Positions 1 to 9,540 of a DNA stretch of 21,929 nt are shown here, one piece after another (position 1 is the stretch's first letter; each line of letters starts with the position of its first letter). Source of the stretch: a virus. The position numbers were made by a program, and so were the translations under genes. The notes below the pieces were generated by a model. That model saw nothing but the letters and a program-made list of their open reading frames with translations. It did no database searches and was not told the DNA's origin. The DNA lies in the IMG/VR virus record IMGVR_UViG_3300044941_000073, positions 1 to 21,929 of that record. One strand, 5' to 3'.

Positions 1-2143
1 TGTCGAACTTGGTGCCGTGATAGAACGTGGTATTGGCAAATTGACTAAGTACGTTTTTTGTCGGTGTCACCTTCACGCGTGGTCTGTTCAGGGTGATATC
101 CAGCACGCGGTCGTTCAGCAGTCCACGCTCATAGGTGCCAATATCCAGTGGGGTAACGTCCACCCTGAGTTTGGAACTTAGTCTCCTTATGTCATCCGCT
201 ACCTGCATTCTCAGATTGGTGGCATCGTCCAGCAGGTTGCGTAGTGTTGTCATATTGTAGTTAACCCTAGACTCAACCACATCTATGATGGGCTTTTGTG
301 GCGTGATAATGATTGGATTATCATCAACTCTGCGGATAAGCGCAAACTGGTTGTCGCTCACTTCCAGTAGACCAGTACCACGCTTAAGGTAGTTGTCAAG
401 TTGGTTAGCGTCAATTGGATGACCAACACCTGAGTAGATAGGCCCATGCTTTTTTTGAAGTTGTAATATCTCATCAGGTGTCAACACTTCAGCAGTGGGA
501 CTGACGTGACCCATAAACTTCCCTAGGGCTGTTAGGTCTTGGTCACTTCTGGCTGCCAGCTTAAGTACAGAAGTATCCACCATATCGCCTGGCTGAAACG
601 TTTTAATGGCACCATACACGCTTGACTGTGGGTTTGGTGGAACTAGCTGATTGGAGCGGATAACGGGAAATACGTCAGTGATAATGTCTGGTTTAGTAAC
701 CTGGATAAGTCCCTCTTTGCTGACAGTCGCAGCACCATCTTTGATGGCTTTCCGCAACGTGTCATCACCAACTGTTTTTGGTGGTTGGTTTGGTAGTGTT
801 GGTCGTGGTTTAAGGTTTGGGTTCTCAAAGACATTTAACTTAGGGGTGTTGGTTGGCGCTTTCTTTAGTCCAGTGACAATGTTGGCAAGTGGACTATCCA
901 ACCCATCGACTACTTCACGGATAGCACTAGCAATGGCAGCTTTACGTGTCGCTTGGGTGATACCCTTACGGGTAGCTAGCGCAAGCGCTTTACGTCCTGC
1001 ACCTAGCGGGTTCAAACTGGTTAGTGTATCCAGGATAAACCCAGCACCAACACGCGTCCAGAACTCTGCACCTTTAGCGTTGGTGCCAAGTACAGAGTTA
1101 GGACTGTTTGGGTCAAGGAAACTGTAACTCTTTCCCGCAGTGATTGCTCGCGATACACTACTCCAATCCGGTGCTTCGCCCTTGCGGATACGTGACAGAT
1201 TACCACCAATGTCAGCAATAATCGCACGGAATACGTTACCGTCAAGCAGGTTATCTAGACCATAGTTGACCGCGCCGATAACACCTGAACCATAGTCACC
1301 AAACCGTGCCTTAGAAACATCAACCTTACCATCGACTGGTTGTAGTCCACGGATAACAGACATTTCATCTTTTGTCAGTGGACGCTTGTTGAAGTTAAAC
1401 GCGCTATCCCAGCTTTCGCGGGCAATGGCACCAATATCTAGTTTGGTGTTAGTTGTGTTACTTTTGATTGGTGGCAAAACGGAGCTTGTGCCAAAACTAC
1501 CACCAACCGCAGTAGCACCAATACCGAGCATTGATGACGGTACGTGTGATGCAACCTTACCCGTAAACGTGGTAACTGCATCCATTAATCGCTTGCCAAA
1601 ACTGAACACACCTCTCGCTTGCTCAAAGAAGTCCCACCCACCCGTATCGTCGTTAACGTTGCGGGTTGGGTCAGTGTTTAACCCTTTAGCAAGCATCTCA
1701 CGCATGCGTGCTGCAACTTGTGCATCAGTCTCACCAGTTCCTGGTTCTGGTGGTAGAACAACCCCACCCCGGTATGGCTGAATGTCGTACACCTGCTCTA
1801 GACTCTGTATTGGTGTAAAGTCTACGTAATAGGGTAGTTGATACTCAGCCTGACGTGCTACCAACCAGTCCCTACGTTGCAGCACGTCATCCATTGCCTT
1901 GTCAGCAAAGTCGTTGGGGATGACACCAGAAGATACTAACTGCCCTGACTGTACTGTGTTTGGTGCTGTCTGCGCGTCAGGAATAAAATCGGGGTTATCG
2001 ACTGGTGGTGTAAACGCAGGTTCAAGAGGTGGTGGTGCAGGTGGTGGTGGTTGAAACGCAGCATTATTAACGACTGGTATGGTTGGGTCATACTCCAGGC
2101 GTGGGTCGTTCTCACGGCGATTCTCTTCAATCAGTCCACTCAT
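1..2143 (-). CDS. Large virion-associated protein, 3' end cut by window; possible ADP-ribosyltransferase domain beginning at the cut
   Basis: An open frame runs from ATG at 2143 to the window edge without a stop (714 codons visible). The start overlaps the stop of the upstream virion protein in an ATGA, so it is translationally coupled to it. The N-terminus (about residues 1-60) is charged and then proline-rich (runs of PPPP and PPP), followed by glycine/alanine-rich stretches (about residues 200-225, VPSSMLGIGATAVGGS) and long soluble segments. The last visible residues include FYHGTKF. A YHGT motif after a hydrophobic residue is typical of the first conserved block of ADP-ribosyltransferases, including those found in phage polyvalent proteins. 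The rest of such a domain would lie outside the window. Its position after the ejection proteins suggests a protein packaged in the virion. The frame is certain; the enzymatic role is inference. Alternatives are a third internal core protein or a tail-fibre-related protein. Confidence 0.75.
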   Translation of the reverse strand, partial: MSGLIEENRRENDPRLEYDPTIPVVNNAAFQPPPPAPPPLEPAFTPPVDNPDFIPDAQTAPNTVQSGQLVSSGVIPNDFADKAMDDVLQRRDWLVARQAEYQLPYYVDFTPIQSLEQVYDIQPYRGGVVLPPEPGTGETDAQVAARMREMLAKGLNTDPTRNVNDDTGGWDFFEQARGVFSFGKRLMDAVTTFTGKVASHVPSSMLGIGATAVGGSFGTSSVLPPIKSNTTNTKLDIGAIARESWDSAFNFNKRPLTKDEMSVIRGLQPVDGKVDVSKARFGDYGSGVIGAVNYGLDNLLDGNVFRAIIADIGGNLSRIRKGEAPDWSSVSRAITAGKSYSFLDPNSPNSVLGTNAKGAEFWTRVGAGFILDTLTSLNPLGAGRKALALATRKGITQATRKAAIASAIREVVDGLDSPLANIVTGLKKAPTNTPKLNVFENPNLKPRPTLPNQPPKTVGDDTLRKAIKDGAATVSKEGLIQVTKPDIITDVFPVIRSNQLVPPNPQSSVYGAIKTFQPGDMVDTSVLKLAARSDQDLTALGKFMGHVSPTAEVLTPDEILQLQKKHGPIYSGVGHPIDANQLDNYLKRGTGLLEVSDNQFALIRRVDDNPIIITPQKPIIDVVESRVNYNMTTLRNLLDDATNLRMQVADDIRRLSSKLRVDVTPLDIGTYERGLLNDRVLDITLNRPRVKVTPTKNVLSQFANTTFYHGTKFD

Positions 2144-5073
2144 TTTCCTGTGTGTGCGATAATCTTTCCAAACTGCTGTAACTGTTGTCTGCATGTTGCG
2201 CAGTTACTGTACGGTCTTGTGTGGGTACGCTCGCTACCCCGTGCCAGTGCATGCGCATAGCTGCGTTGTGCGTGTTCTCCAAGACGGTTCAGGTAGTCAA
2301 TGTACTTGATATCACCGTCACTTTGATTGGCCCGTTTTGAGTCTGGCGTTCTGACTAGTCCACCGCCTCCCCAAACATAGGCAAACAAATCATCAATCCG
2401 CTTGTATGGGCCAACACCCTGCTCTTGTATGCCAGCTTTCAGGTACTTTTCCACGTAGCGTAGTTGCTGGGTTCGCGTCATCTTTCGCAACTCTGACGTA
2501 GTCGTACCAATAAGTGATGCAGTAGCTGGGGTGAACTGTATAAGGCCAGTGGCACCAATCCCGTTGGTGATTGATGGGCTGAATGAACCGCCTGTTTCAA
2601 ATGCCATAATGTCCGCTAACCACTGTGCTGGGATATTTAATCTGTCTGCAACTCCAGCTAATGCACGCCTGAACTGCGCGTCTTCTGCCAATACCTTGTA
2701 ACCGTAATCCGCTTCCGGGTCGTTGCGTTGCGGATAATCTGAACGAAGTCCCGACATTCGTGTACCAGTCATAGGTCTTGCCTTGTTAATGTGTTTTTCA
2801 ACTTTACCAACTTCACGATACCCACCCCCTTGCGCAGCAGGACGGTAGACAGTTCCACCCCACACATATCCTCCTGATGGTAGTAGCAATGCGCCATATG
2901 GCGGTGCACCTGGTGGGAGTGGACGTACCGTAGCACCAGACTCGAATGTGGTTCTACCGCCTGGTGCACCTTGTCTTGGTGGTAAGCCTAACCCACGTGC
3001 GATTGGTGGTGGACTTTCAGCAGTTATGCTGCGTAGATACGCAACCGGGTCAATGCCGTGGTTGTCGGTGTCTGAGTTGAATATGGATAAGTGAAGGTGC
3101 GGGCCAGTAGAACCTCCCGTGCTACCCACCTTACCAACGACTTGACCTTGTACTACTGTCTGACCAACCTTAACACTGACACTGTCAAGGTGACCATACA
3201 GTGCATATTTACCGTCGTTCATCTTCACTTCCACGTAGTTGCCATAACCGTTTGGGTCGTTGGCAACTTTTGTAACGACACCACTACGTAGGGCTGTTGT
3301 TGGGGTTCCAGTGGGTGCAGCCAAGTCAATCCCGTTATGGTGTCGAACACCTCCACGAATCGGATGAGAACGTGGGCCAAACCCTGACGTGAACTGTACC
3401 TTACCAACGTGTTGCGCAATGAACGGTACGGGTATGTCGTTACCGTTAATGTTCATCCTGGCTAACGGTGCTGCGGGTTGTTTCTGTCCTGGGCTACCCT
3501 CGCCCCTATTAAAAGGGTTACGCTTACCAACAAACCCACCCTCAGCGATTCTCTGCTTTTGAATCTCTAGGTCACGCATGAGTTCAGGGTTTAACTGGTA
3601 GCGTCCATTTGCGTCAAACACAACACCAAGCCTGGATAGTGACTGAAGGGTGTTGTTGGTTGCGCCTGCTACGGTTTGATACTCAGCCTGTAGTCCACGT
3701 ATCTCAGCCTGTATTGCTGGAATCTGAGATGGGTCAGGTACCATTAATCCCGCATTCTTGAACTTTTCAATCAGTGCCGGATTACGTTGAACCGATTCAG
3801 CCCGCTCCAGTAATGCTGTCTTTTTTTCGATTTCCCGTTGGAGAGACACCAGTTGTTTTTGGGTACCCTGTACCTTAGGTATGGTGTCCTTAAGGTATTC
3901 GTACATCGACAGCACGCGTTGATTGTCAATGGTCTTAAGTTGTTTGTATTGCCAAACCATTGACGGATTGTCTAGCAACTTTAGAGCGTCAGCAGTAACT
4001 TGTGCCTCAAGTAAGGTGGCTGCATCATACTTTTTCAGGAATTGCTTTTCCTGTAGTTCTTCAAGTGCAAACTGAAGATTGGCGTAGCGGTTCTGCTGCT
4101 CTAGTGCGTCCAACGTTGTAACTGGTCGCGCTGCTGTCTGGCCAAACTCAGCGTCAACTTGCTGACGTAGGTACTGAGCCTCTTCAAACGAAACCTGTCC
4201 AGATTGTTCTAGTGCTTCTATCTGTGCGTACTTTTTCTGTGCCTCGATAGTACGTGCCAGTCTGTCTTGTGCCGCAGCCCTAACACGGTATACATCGCCT
4301 GCTACGTCAGCTACCTGCTTCAGTATAGAGGCACGTAGGGTGCTTGTTTGCCATGGGTCAAGGTTAAGCTTGCGTGCGGTTTCATTGGTGCGTGCTTCAA
4401 TTTTCTGAAACACCATATCAATCGCTTCAGGGTTTTCCCGGTCAGCAGATTGTACCAGTGCCGCAACGTCCTGGGCAGACTGAAATCTGACGAGTGCTTC
4501 AGCTTGACCAACTTCAGTGCGTTTGATATCACGGTTTTCTTCATAGGCGTTCTTGAAGAACAGGTTCTCCATTTCATCGAGATGACTGTAAGCACGCCTA
4601 GCCAATTCCTTTTTTGCTTCAGGTGATAGGTTAGGGTTACTCAGGATTAACTGACGTACCTGCTCTCGGACATTCACAAGACCACGCTCATAACCCTCTT
4701 TTTGCAGGCGATTGCGCAGCCCAAACATCACGTCTTCTAACTGGATGGCAGCATCTGATTCAGCCTCTTTCTGTAACTTTTGTTGCTGTGCCTCAAGTGC
4801 TTTAGCCTCAGCCGCCTTGATTGAGTTCCACCTATCCAGCAATCTCCCAGCAGTGTCCATGACTGCTGCCAGTGTATTCGATTGCTGTGGTGGTTGTGAT
4901 TGTCGCGCTACAGTAGTAACGGTATCCCTGGCAAACTCGAACGACTGAGTTACTGCGGCATCGCCTGACGCTAGGTACTTACCCGTCACGTCAGGTATGG
5001 ATACCTCCTGCTGTTGAAACGGTAAAGAAATACCACTGTTAGGGGTGTCAACACCAACAATACGTAGAGTCAT
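2140..5073 (-). CDS. Internal virion / ejection protein with M23 endopeptidase and lytic transglycosylase domains
   Basis: A 977-residue protein. Residues about 70-510 are rich in Gln, Glu, Ala and Lys and look like long helices or coiled coil. Residues about 550-680 form an M23 (LytM-like) metallopeptidase: HHNGIDLA (H579, D583), YGHL (H628) and PHLHLS (H659, H661) supply the expected zinc ligands and catalytic histidine. A Gly/Pro-rich linker (about 685-760) leads to a lytic transglycosylase-like domain (about 800-900) with the catalytic-type glutamate E826 in AFETGG and the conserved GATGLIQFTP. The family role is local peptidoglycan opening during DNA ejection. T7 gp16 carries only a transglycosylase, so having both cleaving activities in one chain is notable. 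The ATG start overlaps the previous stop (ATGA), and the stop overlaps the next gene's start. The very C-terminus has a CATC pair (C958, C961). Domain calls are strong; the virion location is inferred from gene order. Confidence 0.9.
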   Translation of the reverse strand: MTLRIVGVDTPNSGISLPFQQQEVSIPDVTGKYLASGDAAVTQSFEFARDTVTTVARQSQPPQQSNTLAAVMDTAGRLLDRWNSIKAAEAKALEAQQQKLQKEAESDAAIQLEDVMFGLRNRLQKEGYERGLVNVREQVRQLILSNPNLSPEAKKELARRAYSHLDEMENLFFKNAYEENRDIKRTEVGQAEALVRFQSAQDVAALVQSADRENPEAIDMVFQKIEARTNETARKLNLDPWQTSTLRASILKQVADVAGDVYRVRAAAQDRLARTIEAQKKYAQIEALEQSGQVSFEEAQYLRQQVDAEFGQTAARPVTTLDALEQQNRYANLQFALEELQEKQFLKKYDAATLLEAQVTADALKLLDNPSMVWQYKQLKTIDNQRVLSMYEYLKDTIPKVQGTQKQLVSLQREIEKKTALLERAESVQRNPALIEKFKNAGLMVPDPSQIPAIQAEIRGLQAEYQTVAGATNNTLQSLSRLGVVFDANGRYQLNPELMRDLEIQKQRIAEGGFVGKRNPFNRGEGSPGQKQPAAPLARMNINGNDIPVPFIAQHVGKVQFTSGFGPRSHPIRGGVRHHNGIDLAAPTGTPTTALRSGVVTKVANDPNGYGNYVEVKMNDGKYALYGHLDSVSVKVGQTVVQGQVVGKVGSTGGSTGPHLHLSIFNSDTDNHGIDPVAYLRSITAESPPPIARGLGLPPRQGAPGGRTTFESGATVRPLPPGAPPYGALLLPSGGYVWGGTVYRPAAQGGGYREVGKVEKHINKARPMTGTRMSGLRSDYPQRNDPEADYGYKVLAEDAQFRRALAGVADRLNIPAQWLADIMAFETGGSFSPSITNGIGATGLIQFTPATASLIGTTTSELRKMTRTQQLRYVEKYLKAGIQEQGVGPYKRIDDLFAYVWGGGGLVRTPDSKRANQSDGDIKYIDYLNRLGEHAQRSYAHALARGSERTHTRPYSNCATCRQQLQQFGKIIAHTGK

Positions 5074-6194
5074 CCAATATTCCTCAAACTCATCAAATCG
5101 TTTGCACCAACGCCTAGTCCTGCTGTACCACCAATACTCAGCTTTCCAGATAGTAAACCATCAGCATCAAACGTACCCGTGTATGGTGTCAACCTGATAT
5201 TACTCATGACACTGTATGGTGACTGTTGCTGTTGTTGTGGTTGTCGCTGAAATATTCCTGACTGATATAAACCAAGACCAAGATTACCAATCGCACCCAA
5301 ATAGTCAGCGAATGAAGCACCCCTAATCGCACCCATTTGTGCCTTGATTGCTTGTTGCTGCGATGACGCTTGTACATCCTGGGCTGCGCTACCGATTGCG
5401 TACATTGCCTTTTTGCTGGCTAGGTCATAGTCAATCGCATTCAGATTGCGCGCAGATTGAGTATCAATATTCTGAGCAATACCACGTCGCTGTATCTCAT
5501 TGAGCAACGCAGCACGTTGCAGTGCATCCCGTTGGGCTGAGTTACTGACACTACCAAGTTGACGCTCCAACTCTGCTACTGTTTTTTCGTACGCTAGTTG
5601 CTTTTCAGCGTCCGACATACCAGAATTGAATACATTGGTTGTGTTGGTAACCCTATCTGCTATGGTGTTAATCATCCGGTCAATCAACGCTTTACCACTC
5701 TCAGTGTTGGCTGCACCGATACCCTGTAACAGCAATCGCTGTGCAGCAATTGCGTTTGCCTCTTGCTCGGTCTTGGATTGTTCACCTCTACTTTGCGCAA
5801 CTACACCCTGAAGTTGTTTCAGTGTCTCCATAGCGGCAAGCGACGCTTGTGCCTCACGTGCAATGGCGCGTTGATTGTTCATATACTCCTGTTGGTCAGC
5901 CGCAATCTGCGCTTGTGTTTGCGCAATACTCTGCTGTGCCGCCTGCATCTCGTTACTTATCAAGCCCATCGTCTTGGCTTGTACACTCAGCAATCGCTCA
6001 CGTTCAGCCATTGCCTCAGCTTGTCGTCGTTGCTCTGCTATCTGTAGTTGGTTAAGCTTTCGTTGGTCTTCAACACTTTGTGCCTGTACCGCCAACGCCT
6101 GACGTTGTGCTTGTGCTTGTCGGTTCTGTTGTGCAATAGATGCAGCAGAGCTAGCTGCACCTACTGCAACACCTATGATGGGTGCTGCTGCCAT
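5070..6194 (-). CDS. Putative internal virion protein (Gln/Ala-rich, helical)
   Basis: A 374-residue protein. It begins with a short Ala/Gly-rich hydrophobic segment (MAAAPIIGVAVGAASSAAS) followed by roughly 120 residues of Gln/Ala/Arg-rich sequence with strong coiled-coil character. A QPQQQQQ run occurs near residue 320, and the last 30 residues are Gly-rich. No enzymatic motif is visible. T7-like phages encode internal core proteins of this style (gp14/gp15 position) between tail tubular protein B and the large transglycosylase protein; these are ejected and help build a channel across the cell envelope. The ATG at 6194 lies two bases after the upstream stop, with a GGGGGAG ribosome binding site inside the end of the upstream gene. 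The stop overlaps the next ATG. The assignment rests on position and composition, not on a recognised domain. Confidence 0.7.
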   Translation of the reverse strand: MAAAPIIGVAVGAASSAASIAQQNRQAQAQRQALAVQAQSVEDQRKLNQLQIAEQRRQAEAMAERERLLSVQAKTMGLISNEMQAAQQSIAQTQAQIAADQQEYMNNQRAIAREAQASLAAMETLKQLQGVVAQSRGEQSKTEQEANAIAAQRLLLQGIGAANTESGKALIDRMINTIADRVTNTTNVFNSGMSDAEKQLAYEKTVAELERQLGSVSNSAQRDALQRAALLNEIQRRGIAQNIDTQSARNLNAIDYDLASKKAMYAIGSAAQDVQASSQQQAIKAQMGAIRGASFADYLGAIGNLGLGLYQSGIFQRQPQQQQQSPYSVMSNIRLTPYTGTFDADGLLSGKLSIGGTAGLGVGANDLMSLRNIG

Positions 6195-6195
6195 A

Positions 6196-9100
6196 TTAAC
6201 TCCCCCAAAATTGGTACTTGGTTCCCTTTATTTTGCCGCTTATCTGATAACCTATAAGCTTGAACCCGGCTTCATCAGTCGTCCAGATTAAGCATTGAAA
6301 ACTGTATCCAACACCCTGTAACGCCTGCTTGAGTAGCACGTAATCGTCGTACTGGTACGGTAGGTAAATGTCAAATAGTCCGAAGTCCCAAACCAGTTCA
6401 TCAAACCCGTACAAGTCAGCACTGGTGTACCCTTCCTCAGTGTTGTTGTAGACGAAACTAACGTTACAATCAAACCGTGTCTTGGGCTTACCTACCAGTG
6501 ATTCTGCGTCTTGGTTAGAGTTGGTGTTAACGTCAGTAATCGTGTAACGTTCTGCTGCGTTGTCAAACAACCCAGTCCAGTATAACAATCGCTTATAGTT
6601 TCTTAGCGTGTCCCAAGTAAATGTAGGTGTAGCGTACACTGTTGTGTAGATAACACCTACCTCAATCTTGGAGTTGTTTGGTGCTGTACCTATGTTGACT
6701 ACAGTATCAGTGGGGTTATGGGTAACCGTGAACCCGTTGAACTCCAGCAGTGGTATATTGTCCACGTAGCAGAATGCATGCGACAAATCAAGTGCTGTCT
6801 GTGTGTTGTAACGTAGCTTGCCTGCATCGTAATCGGTATCTGGTCGTCGATGGCTGATGGTCAGGGTTGCGTTGTTGACCGGGTCAAATAACAGGCGAAT
6901 ACCGTTATGTGTCTTAACGTATCCAACACCAAAATCCAGGGTTTGGTTGTTGTACTTGACGGTAACATCTTGCACGTCAGATAGTGGTAAAACCGGAAAG
7001 GTTATCCGATAGTCACGTACACCCTGACTGGTTGTGTGCTGGGTATACGGTAGACGTGGTACTGTCACATTTAATCCTGAACCTGTACCAGTCGCACTTA
7101 CCACAAAGTCAAGATACCGCCTGTCATCCAACTTCAGATACACAGTGTCGGTGGGAGACAATCGGTTTCTACTGACCACCAATATGAATGCATCGCGACT
7201 AGCAATATCTGTGCACGTCGCACCAGTAAACGTGTTGAAGTGACCAACGGTATCAAACTCTGACCACGCCTGACGAAACATGTCAAACGTTAGCAGATAA
7301 GACGCTACCTTGGTGTCATCCTTGCGTGGTTGCGCAACGACCAATGTCTTGCTCACTGCGTTAAACGCAACCCACGGTAGTTCCCGTTTGGTTGGTGTTG
7401 TGTTACTAAACCGATTGCGTACCTTGGTGCTGATTTCCTCAAGTTTGTAATCGACAACTGACGATGTATCACCTGCACTTGGCGTGACCAGATAAACACC
7501 ATCATCAGACATAAACACCAACGTATCGTTTGCCTTGGTGATGCAGTTCTGATTAGGAGTACCTTTCTTGGCTACTGAACTGATGGCGACATTATCTGCT
7601 GTCAGTACCCCACGTCCTGCTGCGGATACCCGGAACAGTGAGTTCCTTGTGAACACGAATAAATTACCCTGGTGCTCTACTAATCCAGTAATGAAATCAT
7701 CCGCAGTGCTAGTGATTAACACGTCTACTGGGTCTTGTGGTTTGTCGTTAAACGTGCCAATCTGGAACGACATATACAATTCGTTAGGTACAGTGAAGTC
7801 AGTCACTGAACTGAACGCTACTGCTAACGGGTTTTGTGGAAAACCTGCAAACACCAATCTACCCTGGTAAAGCGCTACGCAACCAGGAAACGAGCCAGTG
7901 TAATAGTTGGCGTAAGCACTAATCCCGTAGCAGGGTACCCATGAACCATCCACCCTAGGGGTGTCAGAGTTGGTAGCTGATGTTCCTACAAACTTGGAAA
8001 TTTGTTTGTTGACGATACGTATCTTGGCGCTAGCTGGAACACCAACCTCACTGCTACCAGTAAAGTCAATGTGAGTAGCCACTGCTGTCAATGACGTAAG
8101 TGCCGTGTACTGTCCCTTGAAGTTGAATAGTTGATAGTCTCCGTAGTTACTGTTTGGCCCTCCAATGTACTGGAACTGTATGATATCGTCGCGCTTTACG
8201 TACAGATTCTGACCAATGATACCGTTACCACCATTAAACGGTAGACCACGCTGTCTACTGATATATACAGTCTGTTGGTCTCCACGTGGTTGAATAGCAC
8301 CAAACGTGATGAAAAATGGACTTGGTACAATTGGCATGACGTTGTGTAGCACCTGTAGGATATCGTAATTCCCAGGTGGTGGTGGGCCGGGTGTTACACC
8401 ATTACTCAGGGTTACGGTTAGGGTGTTACCATTAAACGATAAAGATTGTACAAATACTTGTGTACCGTTAAACACAGCATACGTTGTTTGGGGTGTTGCC
8501 CAATACCAATTACTGTCCGTCGTCCCAATGTTGAACGTAACCTGACCATTGGTTGCTGTACCTATCCAGTTTGCTACTATTGGTTGTTGTACCGTACCGT
8601 CCGAGAAACCATATTGTCGAAACCCTAGCGGTAGTCTGCTAGCGTTAGGGGTGTAATAAACGTAGTTTGGCGAATTGTGGTACAGTACAGTAATGGGATA
8701 CAAATTGGGAAACGTGTCTAACGGGTCTATGTCATCACGTAGGTTAGCAGGAATAGCAACATGTCTGTCTGTTGGTTTGTCGTTGAACCGGGTTACTGTA
8801 TCAAAGAATCTATCACCATAGTAGAACAGTGCTTCTGTCCACCATTGCCAGGTTATCAGCACAACATCGAGCACATAACTCCCAGGTGGAAACGTTTGGT
8901 TATAGGTGATGTTTAGACGCTTCAGTGGCGCGTTATAGCTGACGTTAGTAACTGCGGTTAAAGCACCATCCACAAAGTACAGTGCATTGGTTGTTGTGGC
9001 TGTCTTTAACAGTTCAGCTTCAGGAATGAATGTACCGTTCCACGCTTGACTAGCAGTGAACAGATAACGTCGCTCAGTAAACGTCAACTGTACGGGTACG

Positions 9101-9540
9101 TTCAATCCCGTACACATAATGATACGTTGCTCAGGTTCACTTGTGCTGACGTAGCTTGCCTTGATGTTTTCTGCTTTACTTGACCAAACGTTAGGCTTGG
9201 TCATTCGCAACAAAAGCTCGTTGCCTACAAGCTCGAACAGTTGTATATCTTTACCGTTCTTGACTACCTGAAAGTAATAGCCAAGTGTAGTGGTAACTGG
9301 AATCAAAGTGATACCAGTACCTGGTATGGTGTCACTTCGTACCACGCGTGAACCTTTACGCTTTTCGATAGCACCATTGATGTTAACCACTGCGTTGAGT
9401 AGCAGTGGACTGTCTTCATACGGTATAGCTAGTGGACTGGAAACAGTATTTAAACCGCCAAAATTAGACGCTTGTATACCATCGAGAGTTGGTGGTTGGC
9501 TACGTTCCAGTGTACCACGATTAGTGGGAATGTTAGTCAT
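6196..9540 (-). CDS. Tail tubular protein B (gp12-like nozzle protein), enlarged
   Basis: A 1114-residue, beta-rich protein. The N-terminus has the pattern typical of the T7 gp12 family: an NFGGLN-type segment, then NINGAIEKRKGSRVV. The middle (about residues 540-600) has ALYQGRLVFAGFPQNP and a following FSSVTDF, the family's beta-propeller signature, then VEHQGNLFVFTRNSLFRV. In T7 this protein forms the hexameric nozzle of the short tail that binds the fibres and seals the channel. Here it is about 300 residues longer than T7 gp12 (794), so extra domains are likely, perhaps in the C-terminal third, which carries Tyr/Asp-rich strands. The ATG at 9540 overlaps the upstream stop in an ATGA, and the product ends at TAA 6196-6198. 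Family confidence is good; the extra length is unexplained. Confidence 0.87.
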   Translation of the reverse strand: MTNIPTNRGTLERSQPPTLDGIQASNFGGLNTVSSPLAIPYEDSPLLLNAVVNINGAIEKRKGSRVVRSDTIPGTGITLIPVTTTLGYYFQVVKNGKDIQLFELVGNELLLRMTKPNVWSSKAENIKASYVSTSEPEQRIIMCTGLNVPVQLTFTERRYLFTASQAWNGTFIPEAELLKTATTTNALYFVDGALTAVTNVSYNAPLKRLNITYNQTFPPGSYVLDVVLITWQWWTEALFYYGDRFFDTVTRFNDKPTDRHVAIPANLRDDIDPLDTFPNLYPITVLYHNSPNYVYYTPNASRLPLGFRQYGFSDGTVQQPIVANWIGTATNGQVTFNIGTTDSNWYWATPQTTYAVFNGTQVFVQSLSFNGNTLTVTLSNGVTPGPPPPGNYDILQVLHNVMPIVPSPFFITFGAIQPRGDQQTVYISRQRGLPFNGGNGIIGQNLYVKRDDIIQFQYIGGPNSNYGDYQLFNFKGQYTALTSLTAVATHIDFTGSSEVGVPASAKIRIVNKQISKFVGTSATNSDTPRVDGSWVPCYGISAYANYYTGSFPGCVALYQGRLVFAGFPQNPLAVAFSSVTDFTVPNELYMSFQIGTFNDKPQDPVDVLITSTADDFITGLVEHQGNLFVFTRNSLFRVSAAGRGVLTADNVAISSVAKKGTPNQNCITKANDTLVFMSDDGVYLVTPSAGDTSSVVDYKLEEISTKVRNRFSNTTPTKRELPWVAFNAVSKTLVVAQPRKDDTKVASYLLTFDMFRQAWSEFDTVGHFNTFTGATCTDIASRDAFILVVSRNRLSPTDTVYLKLDDRRYLDFVVSATGTGSGLNVTVPRLPYTQHTTSQGVRDYRITFPVLPLSDVQDVTVKYNNQTLDFGVGYVKTHNGIRLLFDPVNNATLTISHRRPDTDYDAGKLRYNTQTALDLSHAFCYVDNIPLLEFNGFTVTHNPTDTVVNIGTAPNNSKIEVGVIYTTVYATPTFTWDTLRNYKRLLYWTGLFDNAAERYTITDVNTNSNQDAESLVGKPKTRFDCNVSFVYNNTEEGYTSADLYGFDELVWDFGLFDIYLPYQYDDYVLLKQALQGVGYSFQCLIWTTDEAGFKLIGYQISGKIKGTKYQFWGS

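Noticed and set aside
651-1127. 158-codon rightward open frame
   Set aside because: It lies antisense to the long coupled leftward gene 1-2143, has no ribosome binding site, and its composition is explained as the shadow of that gene. The same applies to the other rightward frames under 2-16.7 kb.
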